64,000 bases of DNA from contig JAJTUQ010000001.1 in NCBI GenBank assembly GCA_021399445.1, positions 1,302,001-1,366,000 on the forward strand, given 5' to 3'. The translations under genes were made by a program, and so were the position numbers. The DNA is from Xylogone sp. PMI_703 (taxonomy: Eukaryota; Ascomycota; Leotiomycetes). The notes beneath the pieces are model-generated. The model worked only from the letters and a program-made list of their open reading frames with translations. It made no database searches and was not told where the DNA came from. Within the stretch, counting starts at the first letter, position 1; each line of letters begins with the position of its first letter. Shown one piece after another: positions 54,822 through 64,000 of this stretch.

Positions 54822-56283
54822 ATGCATATGCCACTCATCTTACTGCTGATTATCCAGACTATTCTGGTATTAGTACATGGAGATAATTCTCATGACTATC
54901 CTCGCCATCCTCGTCGCCGGGCCTCAGATCCTTCCTCCAGTCCATCAAAATCATATACGAGTCTGGAAACGGCCAAGAGCATCGTTGATAGAGCCCATAA
55001 TTTCACAGGCTATCAGTTATACGATTCCAACTGGCTTTCAACGCTGAAACTCTCGCCTCCATGTCAAACCGCACTCACAGCAACGATCGAATGTGACAGT
55101 TATACTCGACAATTCACGGAACCTAGTTATCATGGAGCTCTAGGTAACGATAGTCTCCTGAGTTCTGTGTGTGATCCGGGATGCGGACAGTCACTCGCAA
55201 ATTGGTACAATAATGTCGATCGGGCTTGCGATAAGTATAATATAACTGGAGCACCACCGACGATGCTTGGTGGGTATATCTGGTATGGATATAATAAACC
55301 TGTATATCAGATCCATCTACAGGAGAAAACTGTAATAGTAAGTTTATTATTCCATTATATACATTTTATCTTACTGCCCAAACAAATGATTTATCGTTTC
55401 TAACTTTATACAGAGATAATTAGTAGCTTTTCGGAACAGAGTGCTATACAAGACATGCCTCGGTCAGAACTTTGCTCTTGGTGCTATCTTAACAGGCGAC
55501 AGACTATGCAAAATAGTCATTAACTCTTACAGTTGGTTTGAGAATAGCTACGTATGGGCACAATCCCAATGTTCGATCTCTGGGCCTACTGAGCCACAGC
55601 AGCCCTTGATAGCCCCGGATCCGATTCCAAGTTCAATCTGCGCTTCTGGAAATAAATTTACTACCGCTGATGGTGATAGCTGCGATTCGGTCTCTCTAGC
55701 TCATAGCGTCTCATCGGCGGCACTCTTCATGGGGAATCCAGACATGATTGGAAACCGTTCAGCCTTGACGCCAGGAATGTCACTCTGCTTACCGTTCAGT
55801 TGCCAAACATACACACTACAAGCCGGGGACACTTGCTTTGCTATTGAGACAGCATATAACCTGACAAGCCTTCAATCTTTCAACCCATGGATTGACGATG
55901 AGTGTTACAACCTACATATCTATCCTAAAACTTATCGCAATATTTTATGTATATCACCACCTGGAGGGCCATACAACAACTCCAATCCTGTTACTATAAC
56001 CTCTTCGCTCCCTAGAGTCAGCACTGGATATTCTGATGGTGTTGTTCCTCCACTTACAAATCAAACAATAGCACCAAATACCACTCTCAACTGTGGATCA
56101 TGGCACACCGCCACAGCAAATGATACATGTACCACGATTTGCGTACAGTATCGAATTACTTATAATTTATTCACTGCTGTCAATCCATCGCTCGCATCTG
56201 GAGACTGTACGACAGACCTTGCTGTAAGCCTAACATATTGCGTCGGGCCAATCCGGGCATGGAATGAAACAGAATCAGTATAA
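54822..56283 (+). CDS. secreted protein with three LysM domains
   Basis: Likely extracellular chitin/peptidoglycan-binding protein. Residues 1-20 (MHMPLILLLIIQTILVLVHG) are a signal peptide. A Cys-containing N-terminal region follows (CQTALTATIECDSY, CDPGCGQSLANWY), a layout seen in fungal LysM proteins. LysM1 runs FTTADGDSCDSVSLAHSVS to LTPGMSLCLP; LysM2 is YTLQAGDTCFAIETAYNLTS; LysM3 is HTATANDTCTTICVQY to LAVSLTYCVGP. Many N-glycosylation sites. One intron lies around 55302-55452: the model 54822-55301 + 55453-56283 gives YNKPTCLGQNF and 436 aa, but acceptors at 55419, 55429 and 55439 compete, so this junction is provisional. No transmembrane anchor at the C-terminus. Confidence 0.82.
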
Positions 56284-58322
56284 GTGAATTGGAAAGCTGC
56301 AAGCATTCACCAGAGGCTAAAATTTCGAGGAGGAATATGATATAATGTTGTTTTAGATGCTTAAATTAGACGCACACTGCTGCAACATGATACTGAAACC
56401 AAATGAAATCAAAGCCGTGGATAAAATACCAGTTACGTGTCAATAGCAGACAAGATCTGTCAAAATTTCTGGAGTGCTCCGGAGATTGTGGCGCAAAAGC
56501 ATGATATATTGGCTATCGTACTTAGTAGGTCAACAGTATTTACACGTATAGATAAGATTGAAAAAGAAAGTGTAAGCTATGACGCCTCAGTGACAGTGAA
56601 TGAGCGCGCTACTATTCAATGGAGCTATTCAATAACCCTTATAGATCTACTCTGTCATATAAGGATTCCACAACTATAGACATCCCAGGAAAATATCCTT
56701 CAAGTTGTTTATGACTATCCATGGCACTAAGGCATTCACCATTATGCAGTAGATTGTAAAGAGCCTTGGAGTTTCGATATCTCCCGTCACGATTCTGGTC
56801 CTGAATGACAACCTAATTCATCAGCAAAGATGCAGCACATAGTGACTGAGTACAAAATATTAACGCTGAAGACTTTAACATTCAATCTGACGAAAAGGAA
56901 AACCTTCAAATGGCAGTTGGAGTCTTTCATAGGCTTTACCAGCTAGTCTCAGCGACTCAGATCTCGAAAACCCGTATAACTTCATAACTACGTCGAGAAA
57001 TGCTCATGGGTACCAGAATAAGGGTGCGCTTGCCTTCAAGCCGGCGTGAACCAACGACACAAAGAAAGTTATGAAGATCCAAGCCATGTGGCAAGAGAAA
57101 ATAAATATGGAGAGAAGTGAAATCTTAAGACTTTAATGACAGGCTTCAAGGATAAGGAGGATTTGGAGCAGCAGCTTGCTGCAGAGTAAGTTTTACTACC
57201 TTACTATTACACTGGCTAACGTAATGTAGAGAGGGGAAGAAGCATATCACTAGCTGGTGGGCTTGGCGTTCTGGAGATATCCGAGCATGTCTATACCTCT
57301 CACAAGCTCTGTCTCTATCTCTACGTCTCTCCATTTCTCTTCCCACGGCGTCGCAATGACCCCAGTTACTCTCGCCACTCTCGCCGACACTGCTACCACC
57401 ACCACCGGTGGCACCGTTATTTCGTGTCCCGTATGCTCCATCTGCAGGAATTCCGGAATATGGATGCTACCGCCTTTAGTTGCAGGAATATATCCTATCA
57501 GAAGACAATACGGCGGGCACAAAAACTCGAAAACGGAAGTTTCGAGCACTGGAAGAGAGTGAAATAGGAAATCTTGAAGAAGCCGAGGGAGACACTTCAC
57601 CATGAAATTGTGAAGGTTGCGCTAGAGAGCAAGCAAATACACGATACTTAGCTTCGGCTCTAGCCACAAAATCAGGAAAAAGGGGGTGGATCAAGAGAGG
57701 TTAGGATTTGACAAGGAAACATGGGCTAAAAGCAACAAGCAACAAGCAATAGTTTTGTTTTTGATTTTTTGAATTCGTCTGTGTGTCACCAGCGGATTGT
57801 CTTTGCTCTGCGTTGCAAGACGTCTGCGACTTCTTGGGCTAGAATGTTCCTCGGCGGGAAGAGCAGTGAGAAGCTGGAAGTATTATAAAATCTTCGAAGG
57901 TCTCCAGATAAGCCCTGGTAAGACTTCGAGGGTCCGCAACGGGAGCTTCAATGATTTTTCTGGGTAATCAATCTGCTTCTGTTTTGTTTGACAAATTTTT
58001 GCTCGGACATTGACAGGCTTCTGCTAGGATGTTTGACAGAATTCTGCTATGACCTCGAGGGCTTCTCACTTAGTATAACTGAGCTTATTCTTCCTGCAAC
58101 TTTGTGTAAAAACCGAGTGGTGTTGTTATTAGAGACTATATATACATACCATAGTTCTAATAGCACATAACATCCATATATACCTACCCTTTATATCCAT
58201 GTCCCTCCGAGTCTATATGCTATAATATACTGTTACACACAGTCTAATAACGACCATTCTCCCAGTATTGGTGTATGCTACAGTCCAGAACATGGTCATT
58301 AGATCATTATATACCAACTCCC
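56284..58322. other. intergenic with one possible small gene
   Basis: 2 kb between the LysM gene and the 3' end of IFM1. Apart from the ORF at 57250-57603, nothing is supported. 57720-57760 has AGCAACA-type short repeats. Confidence 0.5.
57250..57603 (-). CDS. hypothetical ORF, 117 codons
   Basis: ATG-started minus frame; the protein has an aliphatic core (VPPVVVVAVSARVARVTGVI) and a charged C-terminal half (WEEKWRDVEIETELVRGI). The same bases are open for 101 codons on plus, the segment is more GC-rich than its flanks, and no domain is recognised. It could be chance or an exon of an unrecognised gene. Confidence 0.25.
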   Translation of the reverse strand: MVKCLPRLLQDFLFHSLPVLETSVFEFLCPPYCLLIGYIPATKGGSIHIPEFLQMEHTGHEITVPPVVVVAVSARVARVTGVIATPWEEKWRDVEIETELVRGIDMLGYLQNAKPTS

Positions 58323-61300
58323 TCATAGATACCGCTTCTCCTCAACCTCCTCATATGACTGCACCTTGTCGCCGACCTGGAAATCAAACCAGTCCTCGAA
58401 GCCCATGCCGCATTCCGTCCCTCTGCTGGCTTCCATAATATCCTTCTTGACGTTCTTGAGTGATGCCAAGGTTCCTTAAATACGGTGGCAACATTAGCAC
58501 TGGTTACCTTCCACCTGAGGATGCAGAAAGCCTTTACTTACCATCGAAGATCTTCTCCCCTCCTCGTAGCACCCGAACCTTGGCAGTCTTGCTCACCGTC
58601 CCGTTTCGGATCTTGCATCCGGCGATACTCTTCTGCTGTCGCCCCTTAACCGTAATCTCGAAGATCTGAGCAATCTCAGCCTCGCCAAGAACTCGCTGAG
58701 TAACAAGCGGCGGAAGATGCTCAGACAACTTCTCCTTGACATCGTCCACCAGACGGTAGATGATGTTATGGTCTAGAATGCTCACTTTGGCAGCTTCCGC
58801 CATTCGCGATATATTCGGGTCAATGGGTGTATTGAAGTTGATGATGTATCCCTTAGCCGTAGCTGCGTGTTCAATGTCCCATTCAGAGATTTGCCCTACG
58901 GCCGAGCGAAGAATGGACGGCCGAACTTCTGCATTGCCAATTGCCGTCACACTGTCGACTACTGCTTCCACAGAACCGCTAACATCACCTCTGATGATGA
59001 AATGAATTTGCTTGGGACCACCTACTTCTGACACTGCCTCCTTCCCGACATCTTGTGCACCCTCTGCATCCATCTCCACTTCTTTCTTTTCTCGTTCGCG
59101 AGCTTCTTGCTGCAGTCGTCTAGACTCATTGATTGCTTCCATATCCTCAGCCATCTTATCCCGCTCTTCTTTCTCCAGCCGATACTCCACCACGCTCTTG
59201 GCTTTTCCTTCGTCTGGAGCTTGTAGAACTTCATCCCCAGCAAGTGGCTGCTCGCGCCAACCATCGATCTCCACAGGTGTACCTGGACCGGCTGCTGGGA
59301 TTTCCACTCCCGCCGAGTTCCGTAGGCATCTTATTCTGGCCCATGTCTTGCCTGCCACAATGAAATCACCAGGCCGCATCGTACCTCTCTTCACAAGTAC
59401 GGTCGCAACTTTACCCAGAGATTTGATACTGGCCTCAATGACCCAGCCCTCAGCTTGCCCATCCGTCTCAGCCCGCATATCAAGGATCTCAGACAGCGTC
59501 AGAACGGTCTCTTCAAGATCCTCCATGCCTTGTCCAGTTTTACCACTGACACAGACAACTTGAGTATCGCCGCCGTAGTCTTCGACGTCCACACCATGCC
59601 GTGCCAGATCTTGCTTGACTCGCTCAATGTTGGCGTCTTCCTTGTCGATCTTGTTGATTGCAACGATAATCGGTACTTTGGCAGCTTTGGCATGATTAAT
59701 AGCTTCAATTGTCTGAGGCTTTACACTATCATCAGCAGCGACCACAAGAACAACGATATCAGTGACATTGGCACCTCGTTGTCGCATACTGAGGAATGCA
59801 GCGTGGCCAGGGGTGTCGAGGAAGGTAATAGTCTTGCCAGACTGCATCGGGACCGAGAATGCTCCTATGTGCTGCGTAATGCCTCCATGTTCTGTCGCAG
59901 CTACTGATGATTTACGAAGCCAGTCAAGTAGTGTTGTCTTTCCGTGATCAACGTGTCCCATAATAGTGACAACGGGAGGCCTTTGGGGCAGAATGGATGG
60001 ATCTTCAGGAGCTGGCCTCGCCGTTAGATCTTCAGATTCCCCTCGGTCGATAATAGGCTCAAAATTGTATTCTTGAGCAATTAGCCCAGCATTCTCAGCA
60101 TTTAAGATGTGGCTATGGTTTGTGATCTCAAAACCCAATTCCTCCATCTTAACCACAAAATCTTCAAGTCGAACTTTGAGTGCCATTGCTAGATTTGACA
60201 CACTGATATATTCGGGCAGAAGTATTGGAGTTGGAGCGGCGGCTTTCCTCGCAGCCTTTTCTGCTTTTCGTTGCCTCTTCAACTCCGCCCTCCTCGCTGC
60301 TTCCTGAGCTTCATCTTCTTCCGCGTCATCTTCAATAAATTGCTGACGCCTCCTAGCTTTGTCCCTATCACGGCCCTTTGGTGCTTCAGTATAACTGGCC
60401 GTCTTACTACGCTTTGAAGCCTTGCCACGCGGTTTCTCATCCTCTTCGTCAACTTCTAGTGACTTCATATACTGCTTGCGAGTTTCATCTCTAGATGTCT
60501 CTTCTCGTTTTGACCCGGTCTGACTCGATAGATCTGATTCTTCAGAACTCTTCCGCGCAGAGACACCATTCTTACGGTACTTAGTAGGCTTGGGGCCCAT
60601 GCTTCTATCCCATCCGTCATTCTCAGCTGCCTTTGAAGAAATAGCCTCTTCTTGTGTGGAAGATTCCTGATTTGAGGGTGACACAGAGACTCTTTTGAAA
60701 GATAAATGGGATGTAGCACCTAATGGTTCGTAACCTTTAGCAGATCCTTCTTCTCGATCACGAACAGTAGTGGAAACATTATCTTGTGAGATGGGCCGGT
60801 CCTGGGCATTCAATTCGCTTCGCTTCTTTAACATGCTCCATGTAGCTGGCTTCTCAATATTTTCTGCTTCCCGTTGGGTCTCGATCCGTGAAAAAATAGT
60901 TGATTGGGTGATCCTAGGCGGGGTCGGATCATTTCGATTACCCAAATTTAATCTTCTGATGCTAAATGAGCCTTGTCTGTTACTACTCTCGGTTGTTCTT
61001 GCCTCAACCATTCTAGGAAGAGGTCGTCCTGCACGAGTACTCTCTGGACCAGCGCCCGCATGGATCTTAATCGGCCTTTTCTGAGATTCTCTCTGTCTGT
61101 CCATCAAAAGCTCTCTAGCTCGTTGTTCATGCGGTAATAGGTCGGGCAGGCTTTGCTGGGAGCTTATATTTTCCCCCGCACCACTTTTCGACGTATCAGG
61201 TCTGCCCATGATGGCTGAATTTGTATTGTCGATGGATGGGGCTGTTGGAATTGAAGACGGTGTCCCTCCATTTCCAAACGAAGGCTGACCCCAAGAAGGA

Positions 61301-61567
61301 GCAAATCCTCCACCCCATGAGGGGCCAATTGCTTGTTGGCCATCATCTTCAACTTGTTGGACGGCTTCCCCGGCGGCAGGAGGTCTCTGATTTGCTCGTG
61401 AAGACTGAATGAAACGACGTTGAAGTAGTGAGGCCCTTCGAGTGTTACCAAGTCGATGGGCGCAGAATGCACAGAGGGATTCGCCATTAGGCTCCTGAAA
61501 ATATTTAACATAACAAATACGTCTTGTACATTAGAATACTTACCCTTAATAACTTGCGTCCCCTCAT
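58323..61567 (-). CDS. IFM1: mitochondrial translation initiation factor IF-2
   Basis: GTPase that brings initiator tRNA to the mitoribosome. Exons: 61567-61544, 61494-58542, 58474-58323; 3129 nt, 1042 aa. Exon 1 is 24 nt (MRGRKLLR); the basic [15 protein letters not shown] following is a good mitochondrial presequence core. A long charged linker precedes the IF2-N domain ([18 protein letters not shown]). GTPase: G1 GHVDHGKT at 521-528, then [28 protein letters not shown]-terminal IF2 domains include [13 protein letters not shown] and [21 protein letters not shown]. The last exon ([20 protein letters not shown]) ends EEKRYL. A start at 61209 would lose the presequence. Divergent gene begins 183 bp away. 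Confidence 0.95.
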
Positions 61568-61750
61568 CGTAAATCAAAATGGTTGATAGACGGAAAATAA
61601 AGATGCAATATTGGAGTGATGATCTCCAGATATCTAGAAAATAAAATAGTCCGGCATTTGCCGAGAGCTCTAGGTCCCACGCTTTCCTTATCAGTCGATT
61701 CGGAACCAAAGCGCCCCTCACCAAGATCAACAAAAATCATCGAGGGCACG
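61568..61750. promoter_or_regulatory. compact bidirectional promoter, IFM1 / 61751 gene
   Basis: 183 bp between ATGs. An in-frame ATG at 61619 could extend the plus gene by 44 codons into this space, but its leader looks non-conserved. Confidence 0.55.
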
Positions 61751-62815
61751 ATGCCCCCTAAATCCAATAAAGCCAAAACGCGTCTCTTCAGCAAAGCTGC
61801 AACGAAACCGACACCCCCTCCTGCAGTCGACATTCCACCACCATACAAACTCGCACCTAAAAAGCTAGAACCTTTTCTAGAGCTACTATCCAAAAACCAT
61901 GTCTACATCACGCACATCGATACGAAGCCGCGGGACCACAAGGCGAAGATATTCGCTGTCCCGGTAGTTATGAATTTAGTAATAATCGGATTGTTGCTAT
62001 GGCGGATATCCATCATTGGGCCGTTCTACATGAAGATCTGCTTTTCACTGATGGGGAAATACAACGAGACAACAATAAACCCGAACATTCTTTCCCTGAA
62101 TGCTATCGGGAAGGAGATTCTACGCCGGGCCGGATTATTCATGATTGATTTCCTTCTATATGTTTTTGTATGGCCCTGGCCTCGCGATTTCTTCGTCGGC
62201 GGAAGAGGCGGCAGCCCGACCGCTTGGAGAGTTGGACTTGGATTCAGGGATAAAGATATTATTGTACGGAGAAGCAGGAAGTGGGATCGGGAAATCAAAG
62301 ATCCTATTGAAGAGGGAAGTGGAAAGGCTCTACTTTTTGCAAATGTGGCCAAGGCTGTGGATCCTGCTTGGATGCAAGATAAGACGGGATACCTGATGTT
62401 GAACCGTGAGTGGGACTTAGATTGGGGAGTTATTGTTAAAGCAACAAAGCTCGTGGATCGAGGGATTCTATCAATCGACGATTTCAAAACCACGATTCTG
62501 GTTCACAGCAAGGAGTTTGGCTGGATGGTCGTTGAGACACCTCAAGCATCAGGGAGCGCAAAAGAGGAAGAAGGTCGAGCCAAGATTATGGCTTTCAAGG
62601 ATGAATTAACTGCCCTGGGGAAGGAGAGCCTCTTCTTCCGCTGGATTGAATTAGTTCAGTTTGAGTCGTCGGGACCCGATGGTTTTGGTCCTGAGCAGCA
62701 ACAGCGGACGATGCTTAAAGCTAAAAAGATGTTCGAAGATCAAGGCGTCGACTTTGAGAAGTTCTGGGACAAGGTTGGCGGCCCACGAGGGATGCCCGGT
62801 ATGGATGACCTGTAA
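61751..62815 (+). CDS. uncharacterised membrane protein
   Basis: Single exon, 354 aa from MPPKSNKAKTRLFSKAATK. Basic, Pro-rich N-terminus (1-~45), then VYITHIDTKPRDHKAKIF and two hydrophobic segments: ~73-90 (VVMNLVIIGLLLWRISII) and ~134-150 (GLFMIDFLLYVFVWPWP). The rest is a soluble domain of ~200 residues with GWRVGLGFRDKDIIVRR-like and WDREIKDPIEEGSGK, DWGVIVKATKLVDRGILSIDDF, and a C-terminal VDFEKFWDKVGGPRGMPGMDDL. Probably an ER or mitochondrial membrane protein of filamentous ascomycetes; no function recognised. Shares a 183 bp promoter region with IFM1. Confidence 0.85.
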   Translation: MPPKSNKAKTRLFSKAATKPTPPPAVDIPPPYKLAPKKLEPFLELLSKNHVYITHIDTKPRDHKAKIFAVPVVMNLVIIGLLLWRISIIGPFYMKICFSLMGKYNETTINPNILSLNAIGKEILRRAGLFMIDFLLYVFVWPWPRDFFVGGRGGSPTAWRVGLGFRDKDIIVRRSRKWDREIKDPIEEGSGKALLFANVAKAVDPAWMQDKTGYLMLNREWDLDWGVIVKATKLVDRGILSIDDFKTTILVHSKEFGWMVVETPQASGSAKEEEGRAKIMAFKDELTALGKESLFFRWIELVQFESSGPDGFGPEQQQRTMLKAKKMFEDQGVDFEKFWDKVGGPRGMPGMDDL

Positions 62816-63546
62816 AATATATATACATGATTAATATGTAATAAAAATAGACAGCTCGTGCTGGGTTGTCTCGGATGCATCAACGAGCGAATAGGATACT
62901 GTAATAACTCCACGTCTCGTCCTTGTAATAATGAGTTCCGAATATCTGTCTTACCCTTGCGGGGCTTCGTATTACACTGTCTTGGTACATCCGATGACTT
63001 GATCACGGGGTTTCATGAGAATGATGAGATCACGCTTAGCAAGTAAATGTCAACATCAACCTATATATCGTGTCACATATAATTGATTATTCGTGCTATT
63101 CAGTCGAAGATCCGTTGTTATAGTCAGTGATGGATTTGGCAGGTATCCCATAACACTCCATGAACTTTTGTATGTCTAGCATTGGAGAGACAGCCAGATC
63201 TAACTTAAACACCATGCAAGTTCTATACCTATCACCATTCTCGTTTCCTTGTAATAGTCCCACCATCCCAATGCTATCCCCGATTCTAACACCTTTTCAT
63301 ATGATTTTGGTATTCCAGCTCCTCATAAAATATTTCACCACGCTTTACTCCCACCCTGATGCCCCCATTTGTTGTAATTCCCCTAATGCATAAAAGTATA
63401 GGAACGCAAGAGTGCACACAGAAAAGCAAAAGCGACACATGATGCCAGTGAACAGAATTTCAGAACAAAGTGTATACTAATGCAAACAGTCCAAGCCGTA
63501 GCTTAATAAAATTTCACACCCACTTACTCGTACTCACAATTACCGA
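62816..63546. other. convergent intergenic
   Basis: 731 bp between 3' ends. AT-rich, no coding signal. Confidence 0.6.
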
Positions 63547-64000
63547 TCACCTTTTGTATCTATGACGATACCCAGCGCCAGCACCGGGCCCGTTGTCTCT
63601 AAACTCTCCCTTCTCAAAAGCCTTTGCATCCGCACGCATCCTCTCGGCCCTTTCTCTTGCAAGGTCGATTGCAACTGGCTCGGGGTAGTCTCCAAATTCA
63701 ATAAATCTACCTCCAGCCCTGACTCCCCCAGACCCACTCCGACTCATCTCATGTGAGTACAGTGGATCTGGAGTGGAATTTGGTACCAAAGGCGGAGGGT
63801 AATATGATTGCGGCCCTTGGTTGCCGATATTTGCTCGTGGTGAGAAAGGAGGGGCTGCAGGATTGAAACTCCGCCGTGTTTGTGGTATTGTAGGAATGCT
63901 ATAAACTGTTAGTTGGTGTTCATTGTATGTTTAATGTACTATAGTTAGAAGAAAGGATGCGAAGAGAGCACTCACTCATTCTGCTGCGGAATAACCCACT
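63547..64000 (-). CDS. proline-rich protein, C-terminal part (5' part beyond window)
   Basis: Exons 64000-63976 (partial) and 63898-63547, separated by a 77 nt intron (GTGAGT, CTAAC, TTTATAG) giving PQQNDIPTIPQTRRSF. The visible 125 residues are Pro/Ser/Arg-rich (FNPAAPPFSPRANIGNQ, YYPPPLVPNSTPDPLY), then RFIEFGDYPEPVAIDLARERAERMRADAKAFEK and a basic end GYRHRYKR. Looks like a disordered tail; the family cannot be named from this part. Confidence 0.75.

Noticed and set aside
61616..61750. Upstream extension of the 61751 membrane-protein gene
   Set aside because: Extends into the IFM1 promoter from GTG/ATG with no clear protein character; the Lys-rich MPPKSNKAK start is more credible.
1..64000. 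Search for CRISPR arrays, bacterial operons, phage or transposon ends
   Set aside because: Sequence is fungal nuclear with introns; no direct-repeat arrays, LTRs, terminal inverted repeats with transposase, or reverse-transcriptase frames seen.

Overview
The window reads as nuclear DNA of a filamentous ascomycete (Pezizomycotina), probably Leotiomycetes and possibly close to Sclerotiniaceae. The class-level call is inference from protein flavour and AT-rich intergenic DNA. What is visible directly is eukaryotic: many 40-65 nt introns with GTAAGT/GTATGT-type donors, CTAAC/CTGAC-like branch points and YAG acceptors, nuclear tRNA genes with 3' T-runs, and fungal-specific families (DUF3112, DUF3425, PTR2, secreted LysM proteins). 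No operon, plasmid, phage or CRISPR logic applies. I resolved exon structures by hand; nearly every spliced model closes in frame with a total length divisible by three.

Left third (1-22826): an edge-truncated DHA1 drug/polyamine transporter; histone chaperone ASF1, divergent from the mRNA 3'-end processing factor RNA14; a 16-exon Argonaute with a complete D-E-D-H slicer tetrad; a CorA-like two-pass membrane protein; a SAM methyltransferase; and a tiny ABM-fold monooxygenase-like gene.

Middle (22827-44868): a PTR2 peptide transporter behind a 3 kb upstream region, tRNA-Ser(AGA), a DUF3425/bZIP-like gene divergent from an SDR reductase, a DUF3112 seven-helix membrane protein, a PDAP1/PP28-like phosphoprotein, a tRNA-Met(CAT)-like gene, ribosome biogenesis factor NOP9 divergent from a PLP-dependent glutamate-decarboxylase-like enzyme, and a 61-residue secreted peptide gene.

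Right third (44869-64000): an AMMECR1 protein, an APH-type kinase-like protein, a Ras-family GTPase without a CaaX box, a 3 kb gene-poor stretch, a two-exon uncharacterised protein, a secreted three-LysM protein, mitochondrial translation initiation factor IF-2, an uncharacterised two-helix membrane protein divergent from it, and an edge-truncated proline-rich gene.

Most genes are independent housekeeping or accessory loci. Possible functional pairs are ASF1/RNA14, NOP9/decarboxylase and IFM1/membrane protein (shared promoters), and the DUF3425/SDR pair (regulator plus enzyme). I found no convincing new multi-gene system. The most interesting items are the slicer-competent Argonaute with a possible internal promoter, the DUF3425 protein whose invariant basic-region Asn is Asp, the atypical Ras C-terminus, and several small spliced genes that simple ORF scanning misses.
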